Below are positions 34,747 through 43,107 of a DNA stretch of 64,000 bases, one piece after another. A program made the position numbers and the translations under genes. Origin of the DNA: Actimicrobium sp035984655 (lineage in GTDB: Bacteria > Pseudomonadota > Gammaproteobacteria > Burkholderiales > Burkholderiaceae_D). Position 1 is the first letter of the stretch, and every line of letters starts with the position of its first letter. The notes under the pieces are model-generated. The model was given only the letters and a program-made list of their open reading frames with translations. It ran no database searches and was not told where the DNA came from. The stretch covers positions 248,001 to 312,000 of the forward strand of contig NZ_JAXCHT010000001.1 in assembly GCF_035984655.1 (NCBI RefSeq). The letters run 5' to 3'.

Positions 34747-35088
34747 TCAATCCCATTCGTCGACCGGAATCGCTTTCAGGCGCAGATGCGCCCGGCTGAC
34801 CTCGATCTGCGTCGCCGCATCGAGCTGCAACGCGCGCTGCACCTGTCCGACCAGGATCAGTTTCTCGCCGCGCCCATCCGGGTACGTCATGGCAGCCCGG
34901 TTACGTCGGTCGCGACCAGCGTCGTCGTAGCGCAGATGGTGGTACAGCGCGATCGACTTGCTGTCCTCGGCGACAAACAGGTCCATTGAATCGCCGGCCG
35001 GTGCGATGTCACACAGATACACCACCTTGCTGTGACCGCTGGCCTTGTCGACCACGACAACGATTTCGATCATTACATCGGCGCGCAT
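34747..35088 (-). CDS. Hypothetical protein downstream of Crp/Fnr gene
   Basis: This 113-residue protein was not recognised. It starts at 35088 behind GGGAGGA, a strong ribosome site. The text alternates beta strands: MIEIVVVVDKASGHSKVVYL, SIALYHHLRYDD, EKLILVGQVQRALQLDA and the end LRLKAIPVDEWD. No membrane segment or signal peptide. It lies 28 bases after the Crp/Fnr gene and is probably in its operon. Confidence 0.65.
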   Translation of the reverse strand: MRADVMIEIVVVVDKASGHSKVVYLCDIAPAGDSMDLFVAEDSKSIALYHHLRYDDAGRDRRNRAAMTYPDGRGEKLILVGQVQRALQLDAATQIEVSRAHLRLKAIPVDEWD

Positions 35089-35116
35089 GGCGTCCTCCCA
35101 AAAAGTTGACCTGATT

Positions 35117-35818
35117 CTACCCGCCAAACACGCGCAGCCCGTCGAGATTCAATATCGTGATGCCACCGTAATCGACGCTGAGCAAGCCGTCCTTTTCCAG
35201 CACCTGCAGCGCCTGGTTGGCACGCTGGCGCGAGGTGCCGCACAGGTAGCCGATTTCTTCCTGCGAAATCTGCAGTTGCAGGCCGCTGCCGGGATTCAGG
35301 TACGGATTGAACAGCGCCGCCAGGCAACGCGCCACGCGGGTGTCCGGATCGAGCATGCGATCGTATTCGACCAGCGAGATGAACAGCCCGAGTCGTTCGT
35401 TCAATTGCATCAGCAGGAAGCGGTTGAAGGCAATGCTGTTATCGAGCAAGAACGTGAACGTCGCACGCGGCATGTACGCCAGCCGGCTTTCGCGCAGCGC
35501 CACCACATCGTATCGGCGCACCTCGGTCTTCAGCACCGAGCCTTCGCCAAACCAGCCGCCACGGCCCATGCCGGTGAAGGTGACGGTCTTGCCCTCGGGC
35601 GAGACGCTGCTCATTTTCAGCAGTCCCGAGATGACGCCAATCCAGTGATCCACCGGCTCGCCCTTGCGGCAGGCAAAGCCGCCGGCCGGCACCACGCGTT
35701 CGCCCATGTCGCGCAGCACGCGTTCGCTCTGCGACGGCGTTAGCGACGGCGCCCACAGGGTCGAATCGAGAAAAGCGGTCATGCCGGCAGCGTCAGTGCT
35801 CATGGTGCGATGCGTCAT
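35117..35818 (-). CDS. Crp/Fnr family transcriptional regulator
   Basis: The 233-residue protein has an effector cyclic-nucleotide-type beta barrel (GGFACRKGEPVDHWIGVISGLLKM, GWFGEGSVL) and a C-terminal winged helix (ISQEEIGYLCGTSRQRANQALQVLEKDGLL). The N-terminal iron-sulfur cysteines of FNR are absent. The recognition helix SRQRANQAL lacks the FNR E..SR and CRP R-E..R patterns, so it should bind a different site. The start is uncertain: 35818, 35803 or 35782 (all ATG). It is divergent from the acyl-CoA synthetase gene and probably controls that cluster. Confidence 0.82.
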   Translation of the reverse strand: MTHRTMSTDAAGMTAFLDSTLWAPSLTPSQSERVLRDMGERVVPAGGFACRKGEPVDHWIGVISGLLKMSSVSPEGKTVTFTGMGRGGWFGEGSVLKTEVRRYDVVALRESRLAYMPRATFTFLLDNSIAFNRFLLMQLNERLGLFISLVEYDRMLDPDTRVARCLAALFNPYLNPGSGLQLQISQEEIGYLCGTSRQRANQALQVLEKDGLLSVDYGGITILNLDGLRVFGG

Positions 35819-35843
35819 CGATAGTTGGCAAACAGGTGGGTGA

Positions 35844-35861
35844 TTGTCGGGCAAACGACAA
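35844..35861. promoter_or_regulatory. Inverted repeat TTGTCG-N6-CGACAA
   Basis: TTGTCG (35844-35849) and CGACAA (35856-35861) form a perfect inverted repeat in the divergent promoter region, 26 bases before the Crp/Fnr start. The half-site spacing equals that of Crp/Fnr sites. A candidate operator for this regulator. Confidence 0.5.
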
Positions 35862-36045
35862 CCGGGGCGCAAATTCCGCTCTAGACTCAATTCAGGAAAA
35901 AAAGCTGCGCGGCCATTGTATGCGGTGGCGCAAACAAAGCGGGAAAACAGTAAGAGTGGTGTCAGCTTGACCGCACACACTCGGTTATCAACGCACAGAG
36001 GCGACCGCAGAGTCGCGCTGCCGCAGTACCAGGACAACGAGGACC

Positions 36046-38019
36046 ATGGTGGAGACAACAACCAACCTGCACGGGATGACTTTCCCGCGGCTGCTGCTGC
36101 AACACGCGCAGCAACGCCCTGACAAGCCCGCCTTTCGTGAAAAGGATCTTGGGATCTGGCAAGCGACCAGCTGGTCGCAGGTCGCCGACGAAGTGCGCGC
36201 GCTGGCCTGCGGACTGGCGGCGCTGGGCTTCAGGCGCGGCATGAATCTGGCCATCATTGGCGACAATCGCCCGCGCCTGTATTGGGCGATGTCGGCGATG
36301 CAGTGCCTGGGTGGCGTGCCGGTGCCGCTGTACCAGGATGCGCCGGCGGCCGACATGGCCTATGTGCTCGATGACGCCGAAATCGACTTTGCCGTGGTGG
36401 AAGACCAGGAGCAGGTCGACAAACTGTTCGAGATCAAGCAAACCCAGCCGCACCTCGCCGAGCGCATCCACCACATCATCGTCGACGACGAACGCGGCCT
36501 GCGGCATTACGCGCAACCGGAACTGTGCGCCTACGCCAAATTGCAGCAGATCGGCCGCGAATTCGATCGCGCCAATCCCGACTTCTTCATGCAGGAAGTC
36601 GGCCTCGGGCAACCGGCCGATACCGCCGTCATCCTGTACACCTCCGGCACCACCGGCAAGCCCAAGGGCGTGTGTCATTCGCATGCCGCGATGATCACCA
36701 CCGCCGCCAATCTGGTCGCCTTCGATCATCTGACCGACCGCGATGACGTGCTGTGCTATCTGCCGCTGGCGTGGGTCGGCGACTATCTGTATTCGTTCGC
36801 CCAGGCGCATGTTGCCGGGCTGTGCCTGAACTGTCCGGAGTCGCCGCAAACGGTGATGACCGATCTGCGCGAAATCGGCCCGACCTACTATTTCGGCCCG
36901 CCGCGCGTGTACGAAAACATTCTCACGCAGGTGATGATCCGGATCGAAGACGCCAGCTGGATCAAGCGTCGCCTGTTCCATCATTTCATGGCGGTGGCGC
37001 GCCGCGTCGGCATTCGCATCCTTGACGGCAGGCCGGGCGTGAGCCTGCTGGACCGACTCGAGTATGCGCTCGGCCAGCTGATCATCTACGGCCCGCTGAA
37101 GAATGTGCTGGGACTGTCGCGCATCCGTGTCGCCTACACCGGCGGCGAAGCGATCGGGCCGGACCTGTTCGACTTCTACCGCTCGCTCGGCATCAACCTC
37201 AAGCAGCTGTACGGCATGACCGAAACCTGCGTGACGGTGTGCATGCAAACCTCCGGCGACGTCAAGCTCGACACCGTCGGCAAGCCGATGGCCGGGGTCG
37301 AGATCCGCATCGACGATAGTGGCGAAGTGATGGTGCGCTCGGCCGGTCTGATGACGGGCTACTTCAAGCGTCCCGATGCGACTGCCGAAGCGATTGATGC
37401 GGCCGGCTATTTCCATACCGGCGACGCCGGCTTTATCGACGCCGACGGCCACCTGAAAATCATCGATCGCGCCAAGGACGTCGGCAAGATGGCCGATGGC
37501 GCGATGTTCGCGCCGAAGTACATCGAGAACAAGCTCAAGTTCTTCCCGTTCATCAAGGAAGCGGTGGCGTTCGGCGACCAACGCGCGCAGTGCAATGCCT
37601 TCATCAACATCGATATGGATGCGGTCGGCAACTGGGCCGAGCGGCGCGGCCTGGCCTACAGCGGCTACACCGATCTGGCCGCGTTGCCGGCGGTGCTGGA
37701 TCTGGTGACCGAATGCGTCAACAAGGTCAACGCCGATCTGGCGCACGACCCGCTGGTGGCCGGTTCGCAGATCCATCGCTTCATGATCCTGCACAAGGAG
37801 CTTGATCCGGATGACGACGAACTGACCCGCACGCGCAAGGTGCGGCGCGGCTTCATTGCCGAAAAATACGCGGTGCTGATCGATGCGCTGTATTCGGACA
37901 AGACGTCGCAGTACATCGAAACCCAGGTCAAGTTCGAAGACGGCCGCAAGGCGCTAGTCGCGGCGGACCTGCAGATTCGCGATGCCAAAACCTTTGCCGC
38001 CATCCGGCGCGCTGCCTGA
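36046..38019 (+). CDS. AMP-binding long-chain acyl-CoA synthetase
   Basis: The 657-residue protein activates a carboxylic acid with ATP and CoA. The P-loop ILYTSGTTGKPKG, the ARxYG-type YGMTETC, and the GYFHTGDAGFIDADGHLKI box are present, and VGKMADGAMFAPKYIENKL follows. It is of the long-chain (FAA1-like) type. The ATG at 36046 follows GAGGA at 36039 very closely; a GTG at 36049 would be spaced better. It leads a seven-gene cluster of short gaps. Confidence 0.88.
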   Translation: MVETTTNLHGMTFPRLLLQHAQQRPDKPAFREKDLGIWQATSWSQVADEVRALACGLAALGFRRGMNLAIIGDNRPRLYWAMSAMQCLGGVPVPLYQDAPAADMAYVLDDAEIDFAVVEDQEQVDKLFEIKQTQPHLAERIHHIIVDDERGLRHYAQPELCAYAKLQQIGREFDRANPDFFMQEVGLGQPADTAVILYTSGTTGKPKGVCHSHAAMITTAANLVAFDHLTDRDDVLCYLPLAWVGDYLYSFAQAHVAGLCLNCPESPQTVMTDLREIGPTYYFGPPRVYENILTQVMIRIEDASWIKRRLFHHFMAVARRVGIRILDGRPGVSLLDRLEYALGQLIIYGPLKNVLGLSRIRVAYTGGEAIGPDLFDFYRSLGINLKQLYGMTETCVTVCMQTSGDVKLDTVGKPMAGVEIRIDDSGEVMVRSAGLMTGYFKRPDATAEAIDAAGYFHTGDAGFIDADGHLKIIDRAKDVGKMADGAMFAPKYIENKLKFFPFIKEAVAFGDQRAQCNAFINIDMDAVGNWAERRGLAYSGYTDLAALPAVLDLVTECVNKVNADLAHDPLVAGSQIHRFMILHKELDPDDDELTRTRKVRRGFIAEKYAVLIDALYSDKTSQYIETQVKFEDGRKALVAADLQIRDAKTFAAIRRAA

Positions 38020-38028
38020 TCGGAACGC

Positions 38029-38817
38029 ATGACTACTCAACGACAAATCGGCAACGTGATTCTGGACCTGCAGAATATTTCGCTGGCCTTTGGTGGCGTC
38101 AAGGCGCTCACCAATATCTCTTTCGATGTCAAGGAACACGAGATCCGCGCCATCATCGGCCCCAACGGCGCCGGCAAGAGTTCGATGCTCAACGTGATCA
38201 ACGGCGTGTATCACCCGCAGCAGGGCGACATCACCTTTCACGGCGAAAAACGTCACGCAATGAATCCGACCCGGGTCGCGCACCAGGGCATTGCGCGCAC
38301 GTTCCAGAACATCGCGCTGTTCAAGGGCATGACGGTGCTCGACAACATCATGACCGGCCGCAATACGCGCATGAAGTCGGGACTGCTGGCACACGCGCTG
38401 TGGTGGGGCCCGGCGCGCAACGAAGAAATCGCGCATCGGCACAAGGTCGAGGAAGTGATCGACTTCCTGGAGATCCAGCACATCCGCAAGACACCGGTCG
38501 GACGCTTGCCATACGGTTTGCAAAAACGCGTCGAACTGGCGCGCGCGCTGGCCGCCGAACCGAGCCTGCTGCTGCTGGACGAGCCGATGGCCGGCATGAA
38601 TGTCGAGGAGAAGCAGGACATGTGTCGCTTCATCCTCGATGTGAACGACCAGTTCGGCACCACGATTGTGCTGATCGAACACGACATGGGTGTGGTGATG
38701 GACATTTCGGATCGCGTGGTGGTACTCGACTACGGCAAGAAAATCGGCGATGGCACACCCGATGAGGTGATGGCCAATCCGGATGTCATCAAAGCCTATC
38801 TCGGCACCGCGCACTAA
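38029..38817 (+). CDS. ABC transporter ATPase, LivG type (second cluster)
   Basis: The 262-residue ATPase has Walker A GPNGAGKSS, Q-loop ARTFQNIALFKGMTVLDN, an altered signature LPYGLQKRVELARALAAEP and Walker B LLLLDEPMAGMNVEEK. It starts 9 bases after the acyl-CoA synthetase stop and ends 9 bases before the permease, so it is in the same operon. Confidence 0.92.
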   Translation: MTTQRQIGNVILDLQNISLAFGGVKALTNISFDVKEHEIRAIIGPNGAGKSSMLNVINGVYHPQQGDITFHGEKRHAMNPTRVAHQGIARTFQNIALFKGMTVLDNIMTGRNTRMKSGLLAHALWWGPARNEEIAHRHKVEEVIDFLEIQHIRKTPVGRLPYGLQKRVELARALAAEPSLLLLDEPMAGMNVEEKQDMCRFILDVNDQFGTTIVLIEHDMGVVMDISDRVVVLDYGKKIGDGTPDEVMANPDVIKAYLGTAH

Positions 38818-38826
38818 GGGAACCAC

Positions 38827-39741
38827 ATGAAATTCTTTTTCGAAGTTCTGCTCAGCGGGATGCTGTCGGGCCTGATGTATTCGCTGGTCGCACTGGGTTT
38901 CGTGCTGATCTACAAGGCCTCCGGCGTGTTCAATTTTGCCCAGGGCGCAATGGTGTATTTCGCCGCGCTGTCGGTGGTCGGCCTGATCGACCGTGGCTTG
39001 CCGATGTGGGCCGCAGTGATCGGCGGTTTTCTGGTAATGCTGGCGGTGGGCCTGTCGACCGAGCGCTTCGTGCTGCGCAAGCTGGTCAACCAGCCGCCAA
39101 TCACGCTCTTTATGGCCACCATCGGGCTGTCGTTTTTCCTCGAAGGCCTGGGGCCGCTGCTGTTCGGCAGCGGCGTGCGCGCAATCGACCTGGGCATCGT
39201 CGACGAGCCGATCCAGTCGATCATGGACAGCACCGGCATCGGGCTGTCCAAGTTCGACCTGTTCGCGTCCGGGATGGTGATTCTGCTGGTCGCGCTGCTG
39301 GCGCTGTTTTTCCAGAAAACCAAGATCGGCCGGGCCCTGCGCGCCGTGGCCGATGACCATCAGGCGGCGCTGTCGCTGGGCATTCCGTTGCAGCATATCT
39401 GGGCGATTGTCTGGGGCGTGGCCGGTTTTGTCGCGCTGGTGGCCGGCATGTTGTGGGGTTCCCGCAATGGCGTGCAGTTTGCGTTGACGATGACGGCGCT
39501 GAAGGCCCTGCCGGTGCTAATCCTCGGCGGCTTCACCTCGGTGCCCGGCGCAATCGTCGGCGGACTGATCATCGGCGCCTCCGAGAAGCTGGCCGAGATC
39601 TATATTCCGCCGGTAATGCAAAGCGCCTTCGGCGGCAATTTCGGCGGCATCGAAGGCTGGTTCCCGTATGTCTTCGCGCTGCTGTTTCTGCTGGTCCGGC
39701 CGGAAGGCCTGTTTGGCGAAAAACACATCGACCGCGTTTAA
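38827..39741 (+). CDS. ABC transporter permease, LivH type (second cluster)
   Basis: The 304-residue membrane protein has eight or more hydrophobic segments and LivH-type features: YSLVALGFVLIYKASGVFNFA, then GGFTSVPGAIVGGLIIGASEK. It follows the LivG-type gene by 9 bases with AGGGAAC before its ATG. Confidence 0.92.
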   Translation: MKFFFEVLLSGMLSGLMYSLVALGFVLIYKASGVFNFAQGAMVYFAALSVVGLIDRGLPMWAAVIGGFLVMLAVGLSTERFVLRKLVNQPPITLFMATIGLSFFLEGLGPLLFGSGVRAIDLGIVDEPIQSIMDSTGIGLSKFDLFASGMVILLVALLALFFQKTKIGRALRAVADDHQAALSLGIPLQHIWAIVWGVAGFVALVAGMLWGSRNGVQFALTMTALKALPVLILGGFTSVPGAIVGGLIIGASEKLAEIYIPPVMQSAFGGNFGGIEGWFPYVFALLFLLVRPEGLFGEKHIDRV

Positions 39742-39764
39742 TTCACGTTCAGAGGAATCACCCC

Positions 39765-40841
39765 ATGTTTTATCGCGAAGCCGGCCAGTTCAAGACAAGC
39801 TACATCGCCGACAGCCAGATTTTTCCGATTCGCCAGGACCGCGTCGGCATGGCGCTGGTGCTGGCAATTGCCTTCATCGCCATTCCGCTGCTCGGTTCCG
39901 AGTACTGGTTTTCCGCCATCCTGATTCCGTTCCTGGTGCTGGCGCTGGCCGCACTGGGCCTGAATATCCTGACCGGTTACGCCGGCCAGCTGTCGCTGGG
40001 ATCAGCCGCATTCATGGCCGTCGGCGCCTACGCCGCCTACAACTTCCAGCTGCGTATCGAAGGCATTTCGATCCTGCTGTCGTTCGTGCTGGCCGGGCTG
40101 TGCGCGGCCGGCGTCGGCGTGCTGTTCGGCTTGCCGTCGCTGCGCATCAAGGGCTTCTATCTGGCCGTGGCGACGCTGGCGGCGCAGTTCTTTGTGGTCT
40201 GGGTGCTGACCAAGTTTGCCTGGTTCTCGAACAACAGTTCCAGCGGCGTGATCAGCGCGCAGAAGCTCGAGCTGTTCGGCTATGCGATCAACTCGCCGAT
40301 GAAAAAATACCTGTTCGTGCTGGCCATCGTCAGCGTGATGGCGCTGCTGGCGAAGAACCTGGTGCGCTCCGGTACCGGGCGCGCCTGGATGGCGGTGCGC
40401 GACATGGACGTGGCGGCAGAAGTGATCGGCATTCCGCTGATGCGGACCAAGCTGCTGGCGTTTGCGGTCAGCTCGTTTTATTGCGGCGTGGCCGGTGCGC
40501 TGTACGCGTTCTGCTATCTCGGTTCGGTCGAGCCGGATGGCTTCTCGCTCGACCTGTCGTTTCGCATCCTGTTCATGATCATCATCGGTGGCGTCGGCAG
40601 CATCCTCGGCGCCTTCCTCGGCTCGGCGTTCATTCTGCTGCTGCCGATCCTGCTGGACAATTTTTTGCCGCCGCTGGCCGCCTTGCTGCATCTGCCGTTC
40701 ACCAACGAAGCGGTGTCGCACATTCAGCTGATGGTGTTTGGCGGCCTGATCATTTTCTTTTTGATTGTCGAACCACACGGCCTGGCGCGGCTGTGGCAAA
40801 TCGCCAAAGAGAAGTTGCGCCTGTGGCCATTTCCGCACTGA
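39765..40841 (+). CDS. ABC transporter permease, LivM type (second cluster)
   Basis: The 358-residue protein begins MFYREAGQFKTSYIADSQIF and then has nine or so hydrophobic segments; LNILTGYAGQLSLGSAAFMA and IIIGGVGSILGAFLGSA are LivM hallmarks. GAGGAA at 39752-39757 precedes the ATG at 39765. The N-terminal pre-segment is typical of permeases in acyl-CoA-synthetase-linked clusters. Confidence 0.92.
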   Translation: MFYREAGQFKTSYIADSQIFPIRQDRVGMALVLAIAFIAIPLLGSEYWFSAILIPFLVLALAALGLNILTGYAGQLSLGSAAFMAVGAYAAYNFQLRIEGISILLSFVLAGLCAAGVGVLFGLPSLRIKGFYLAVATLAAQFFVVWVLTKFAWFSNNSSSGVISAQKLELFGYAINSPMKKYLFVLAIVSVMALLAKNLVRSGTGRAWMAVRDMDVAAEVIGIPLMRTKLLAFAVSSFYCGVAGALYAFCYLGSVEPDGFSLDLSFRILFMIIIGGVGSILGAFLGSAFILLLPILLDNFLPPLAALLHLPFTNEAVSHIQLMVFGGLIIFFLIVEPHGLARLWQIAKEKLRLWPFPH

Positions 40842-40888
40842 CTTCCCGGCATCCCGCATCAAACCCGCAACCCAATGAAGGAGACAGC

Positions 40889-42211
40889 ATGACAAACCTA
40901 AAACAACTACTGCTTGCCGCCGCCACCGTCGCGAGCCTGTTCGCGCCGCTGACCGACGCCGTCGCGCAAGCCAATGACCAGTTCATCGCCATCCCCAGCT
41001 ATCGGGTCGGCCCGTACGGCGGCAACGGCCAGTCGTTCTACGGCGGCTATGTCGATTACCTGAACTACGTCAACGTCAAGGAAGGCGGCGTCAACGGCGT
41101 CAAGCTGTCGTGGGAAGAGTGCGAAACCGAATACAACAATGCCAAGGGCGTCGAGTGCTACGAGCGCCTGAAGAACAAGAACCCGACCACCAAGGGCACC
41201 GCCTACAACGTGATGGCGACCGGCATTGCCTATGCGCTGATCGACAAGTCGGTGGAAGACAAGGTGCCGCTGATGATGGTTGGTTATGGCCGCACCGATG
41301 CCGTCGATGGCTCGGTGTTTCCGTACGCGTTTCCGCTGGTGACGACCTATCAGATGCAGGCCTCGGCCATCGTCAAGTATCTGGCGTCCAAAAATGGCGG
41401 CTCGCTGGCAGGCAAGAAGATCGCCTATCTGTATCACGACTCGGCCTATGGCAAGGAGCCGATCGGCGCACTCGAAGCGGAAAGCCTGATCGGCAAGTTC
41501 GCGCTGGTCCAGATTCCGGTCGCGCATCCCGGCAATGAGCAGGGCGCGCAGTGGTTGCGGATCCGGCAGGAAAATCCCGACTATGTGATTTTTTGGGGCT
41601 GGGGCGTGATGAACCAGACCGCCTTGAAGGCGGCGCAAAAGGTCGGCTACCCGCGCGACAAGATCATCGGTTCGTGGTGGGCCGGCTCGGAAGAGGACAC
41701 GATTCCAGCCGGTGAAGCCGCCAAGGGTTACATGAGCGCCACCTGGAACGTGACCGGCAAGGGCGTGCCCCTGATCGCCGACATCGACAAGGTGCTGTAC
41801 GAAGCCGGCAAAGGCAACATGCAGGACAAGGCCAAGGTCGGCACCATCCTGTACAACCGCGGCGTGTCGGTGGCGATTGCCACGGTCGAAGCCATTCGCA
41901 CCGCACAGGCCAAGTATGGCAAGGGCAAGGTCATCAGCGGCGAACAGATGCGCTGGGGCCTGGAGAATCTGAATATCACCAGCGCCCGCCTCGGCCAGCT
42001 CGGCGCGACCGGTCTGCTGCCTGAGATCAAGACCAGCTGCGACAACCATGAAGGTTCCGGCAAGGTCAAGATCCAGCAATGGGACGGCACCAAGTGGAAC
42101 CTGATTTCGGATTGGATCGAGGGCAACAAGAGCCTGATCCATCCGCTGTTCAAGGCCAATGCCGCCAAGTACGCCAAAGAGAAAAACATCACGCCGGCCT
42201 GCATGAAGTAA
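40889..42211 (+). CDS. ABC transporter substrate-binding protein, LivK type (second cluster)
   Basis: The 440-residue protein has a signal peptide (MTNLKQLLLAAATVASLFA, cleaved near AVA-QA) and a two-lobed binding-protein fold: FIAIPSYRVGPYGGNG, then GVKLSWEECETEYNNAKGVE, KKIAYLYHDSAYGKEPIGAL and a long C-terminus. AAGGAGA at 40878-40884 precedes the ATG. Its sequence is unlike the binding protein of the first cluster, so the two transporters have different substrates. Confidence 0.9.
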   Translation: MTNLKQLLLAAATVASLFAPLTDAVAQANDQFIAIPSYRVGPYGGNGQSFYGGYVDYLNYVNVKEGGVNGVKLSWEECETEYNNAKGVECYERLKNKNPTTKGTAYNVMATGIAYALIDKSVEDKVPLMMVGYGRTDAVDGSVFPYAFPLVTTYQMQASAIVKYLASKNGGSLAGKKIAYLYHDSAYGKEPIGALEAESLIGKFALVQIPVAHPGNEQGAQWLRIRQENPDYVIFWGWGVMNQTALKAAQKVGYPRDKIIGSWWAGSEEDTIPAGEAAKGYMSATWNVTGKGVPLIADIDKVLYEAGKGNMQDKAKVGTILYNRGVSVAIATVEAIRTAQAKYGKGKVISGEQMRWGLENLNITSARLGQLGATGLLPEIKTSCDNHEGSGKVKIQQWDGTKWNLISDWIEGNKSLIHPLFKANAAKYAKEKNITPACMK

Positions 42212-42266
42212 GCATTTCCCCGTGCGTCGATGGCGACGCACGGACTTTCGAATCAGCGGAGAAATC

Positions 42267-43070
42267 ATGGCGGCAGGACTGCGCATCAATAACATCGAAG
42301 TCATTTACGACCATGTGATCCTGGTCCTGAAAGGCGTCTCGCTGGAGGTCCCGAGCGGCAAGATCGTGGCCCTGCTCGGCGCCAACGGGGCGGGCAAGAG
42401 CACGACCCTGAAAGCCATCTCGAATCTGCTGTCGGCAGAGCGCGGCGATGTCACCAAGGGCAGTATCGAATTCAATGGCGAACGGGTCGACCGCATGACC
42501 CCGAACGACCTGGTCAAGCGCGGCGTGATTCAGGTGATGGAGGGGCGGCACTGCTTTGCCCATCTGTCGATCGAAGACAACCTGCTGACCGGCGCCTACA
42601 CCCGCAATATCAGCAGCGCCGAAACCAGGCATGAACTGGAAAAAATCTACGCGTTCTTCCCGCGCCTGAAACTGCGCCGCAAGTCACAGGCCGGCTACAC
42701 CAGTGGCGGTGAACAGCAGATGACGGCGATCGGCCGGGCCATGATGGCCAAGCCGTCGATGATTTTGCTCGACGAGCCGTCGATGGGACTGGCGCCACAG
42801 ATCGTCGAAGAGATTTTCGAGATCGTCAAGGATTTGAACACGCGCGAAAACGTCTCTTTCCTGCTGGCCGAACAGAACACCATGGTGGCGCTGCGTTACG
42901 CCGACTTTGGCTACATTCTGGAGAACGGTCGGGTCGTCATGGAAGGCGCCGCAAACGATCTGGCGACCAATGAAGACGTCAAGGAATTCTATTTGGGCGT
43001 GTCCGGCGCCGGACGCAAAAGCTTTCGCGACATGAAGTTCTATCGTCGCCGCAAGCGCTGGCTGGCCTGA
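42267..43070 (+). CDS. ABC transporter ATPase, LivF type (second cluster)
   Basis: The 267-residue ATPase has Walker A GANGAGKSTT, the signature YTSGGEQQMTAIGRAMMA and Walker B MILLDEPSMGLAP. GVIQVMEGRHCFAHLSIEDN is the LivF Q-loop. A C-terminal extension of about 20 residues (RKSFRDMKFYRRRKRWLA) is very basic; it is found in similar proteins of acyl-CoA-linked clusters. CGGAG precedes the ATG at 42267. Confidence 0.9.
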   Translation: MAAGLRINNIEVIYDHVILVLKGVSLEVPSGKIVALLGANGAGKSTTLKAISNLLSAERGDVTKGSIEFNGERVDRMTPNDLVKRGVIQVMEGRHCFAHLSIEDNLLTGAYTRNISSAETRHELEKIYAFFPRLKLRRKSQAGYTSGGEQQMTAIGRAMMAKPSMILLDEPSMGLAPQIVEEIFEIVKDLNTRENVSFLLAEQNTMVALRYADFGYILENGRVVMEGAANDLATNEDVKEFYLGVSGAGRKSFRDMKFYRRRKRWLA

Positions 43071-43107
43071 GCATTCCCACCCTTTTTCACCAACGGAAAC
43101 CCGCGCC

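Noticed and set aside
35962..37794. Minus-strand open frame of 610 codons opposite the acyl-CoA synthetase
   Set aside because: The sense gene carries intact AMP-binding motifs; the antisense text is a frame shadow.
39668..40888. Long upstream extension of the second binding-protein frame through the permease gene
   Set aside because: The permease is in another frame with strong LivM motifs. The signal peptide and AAGGAGA place the true start at 40889.
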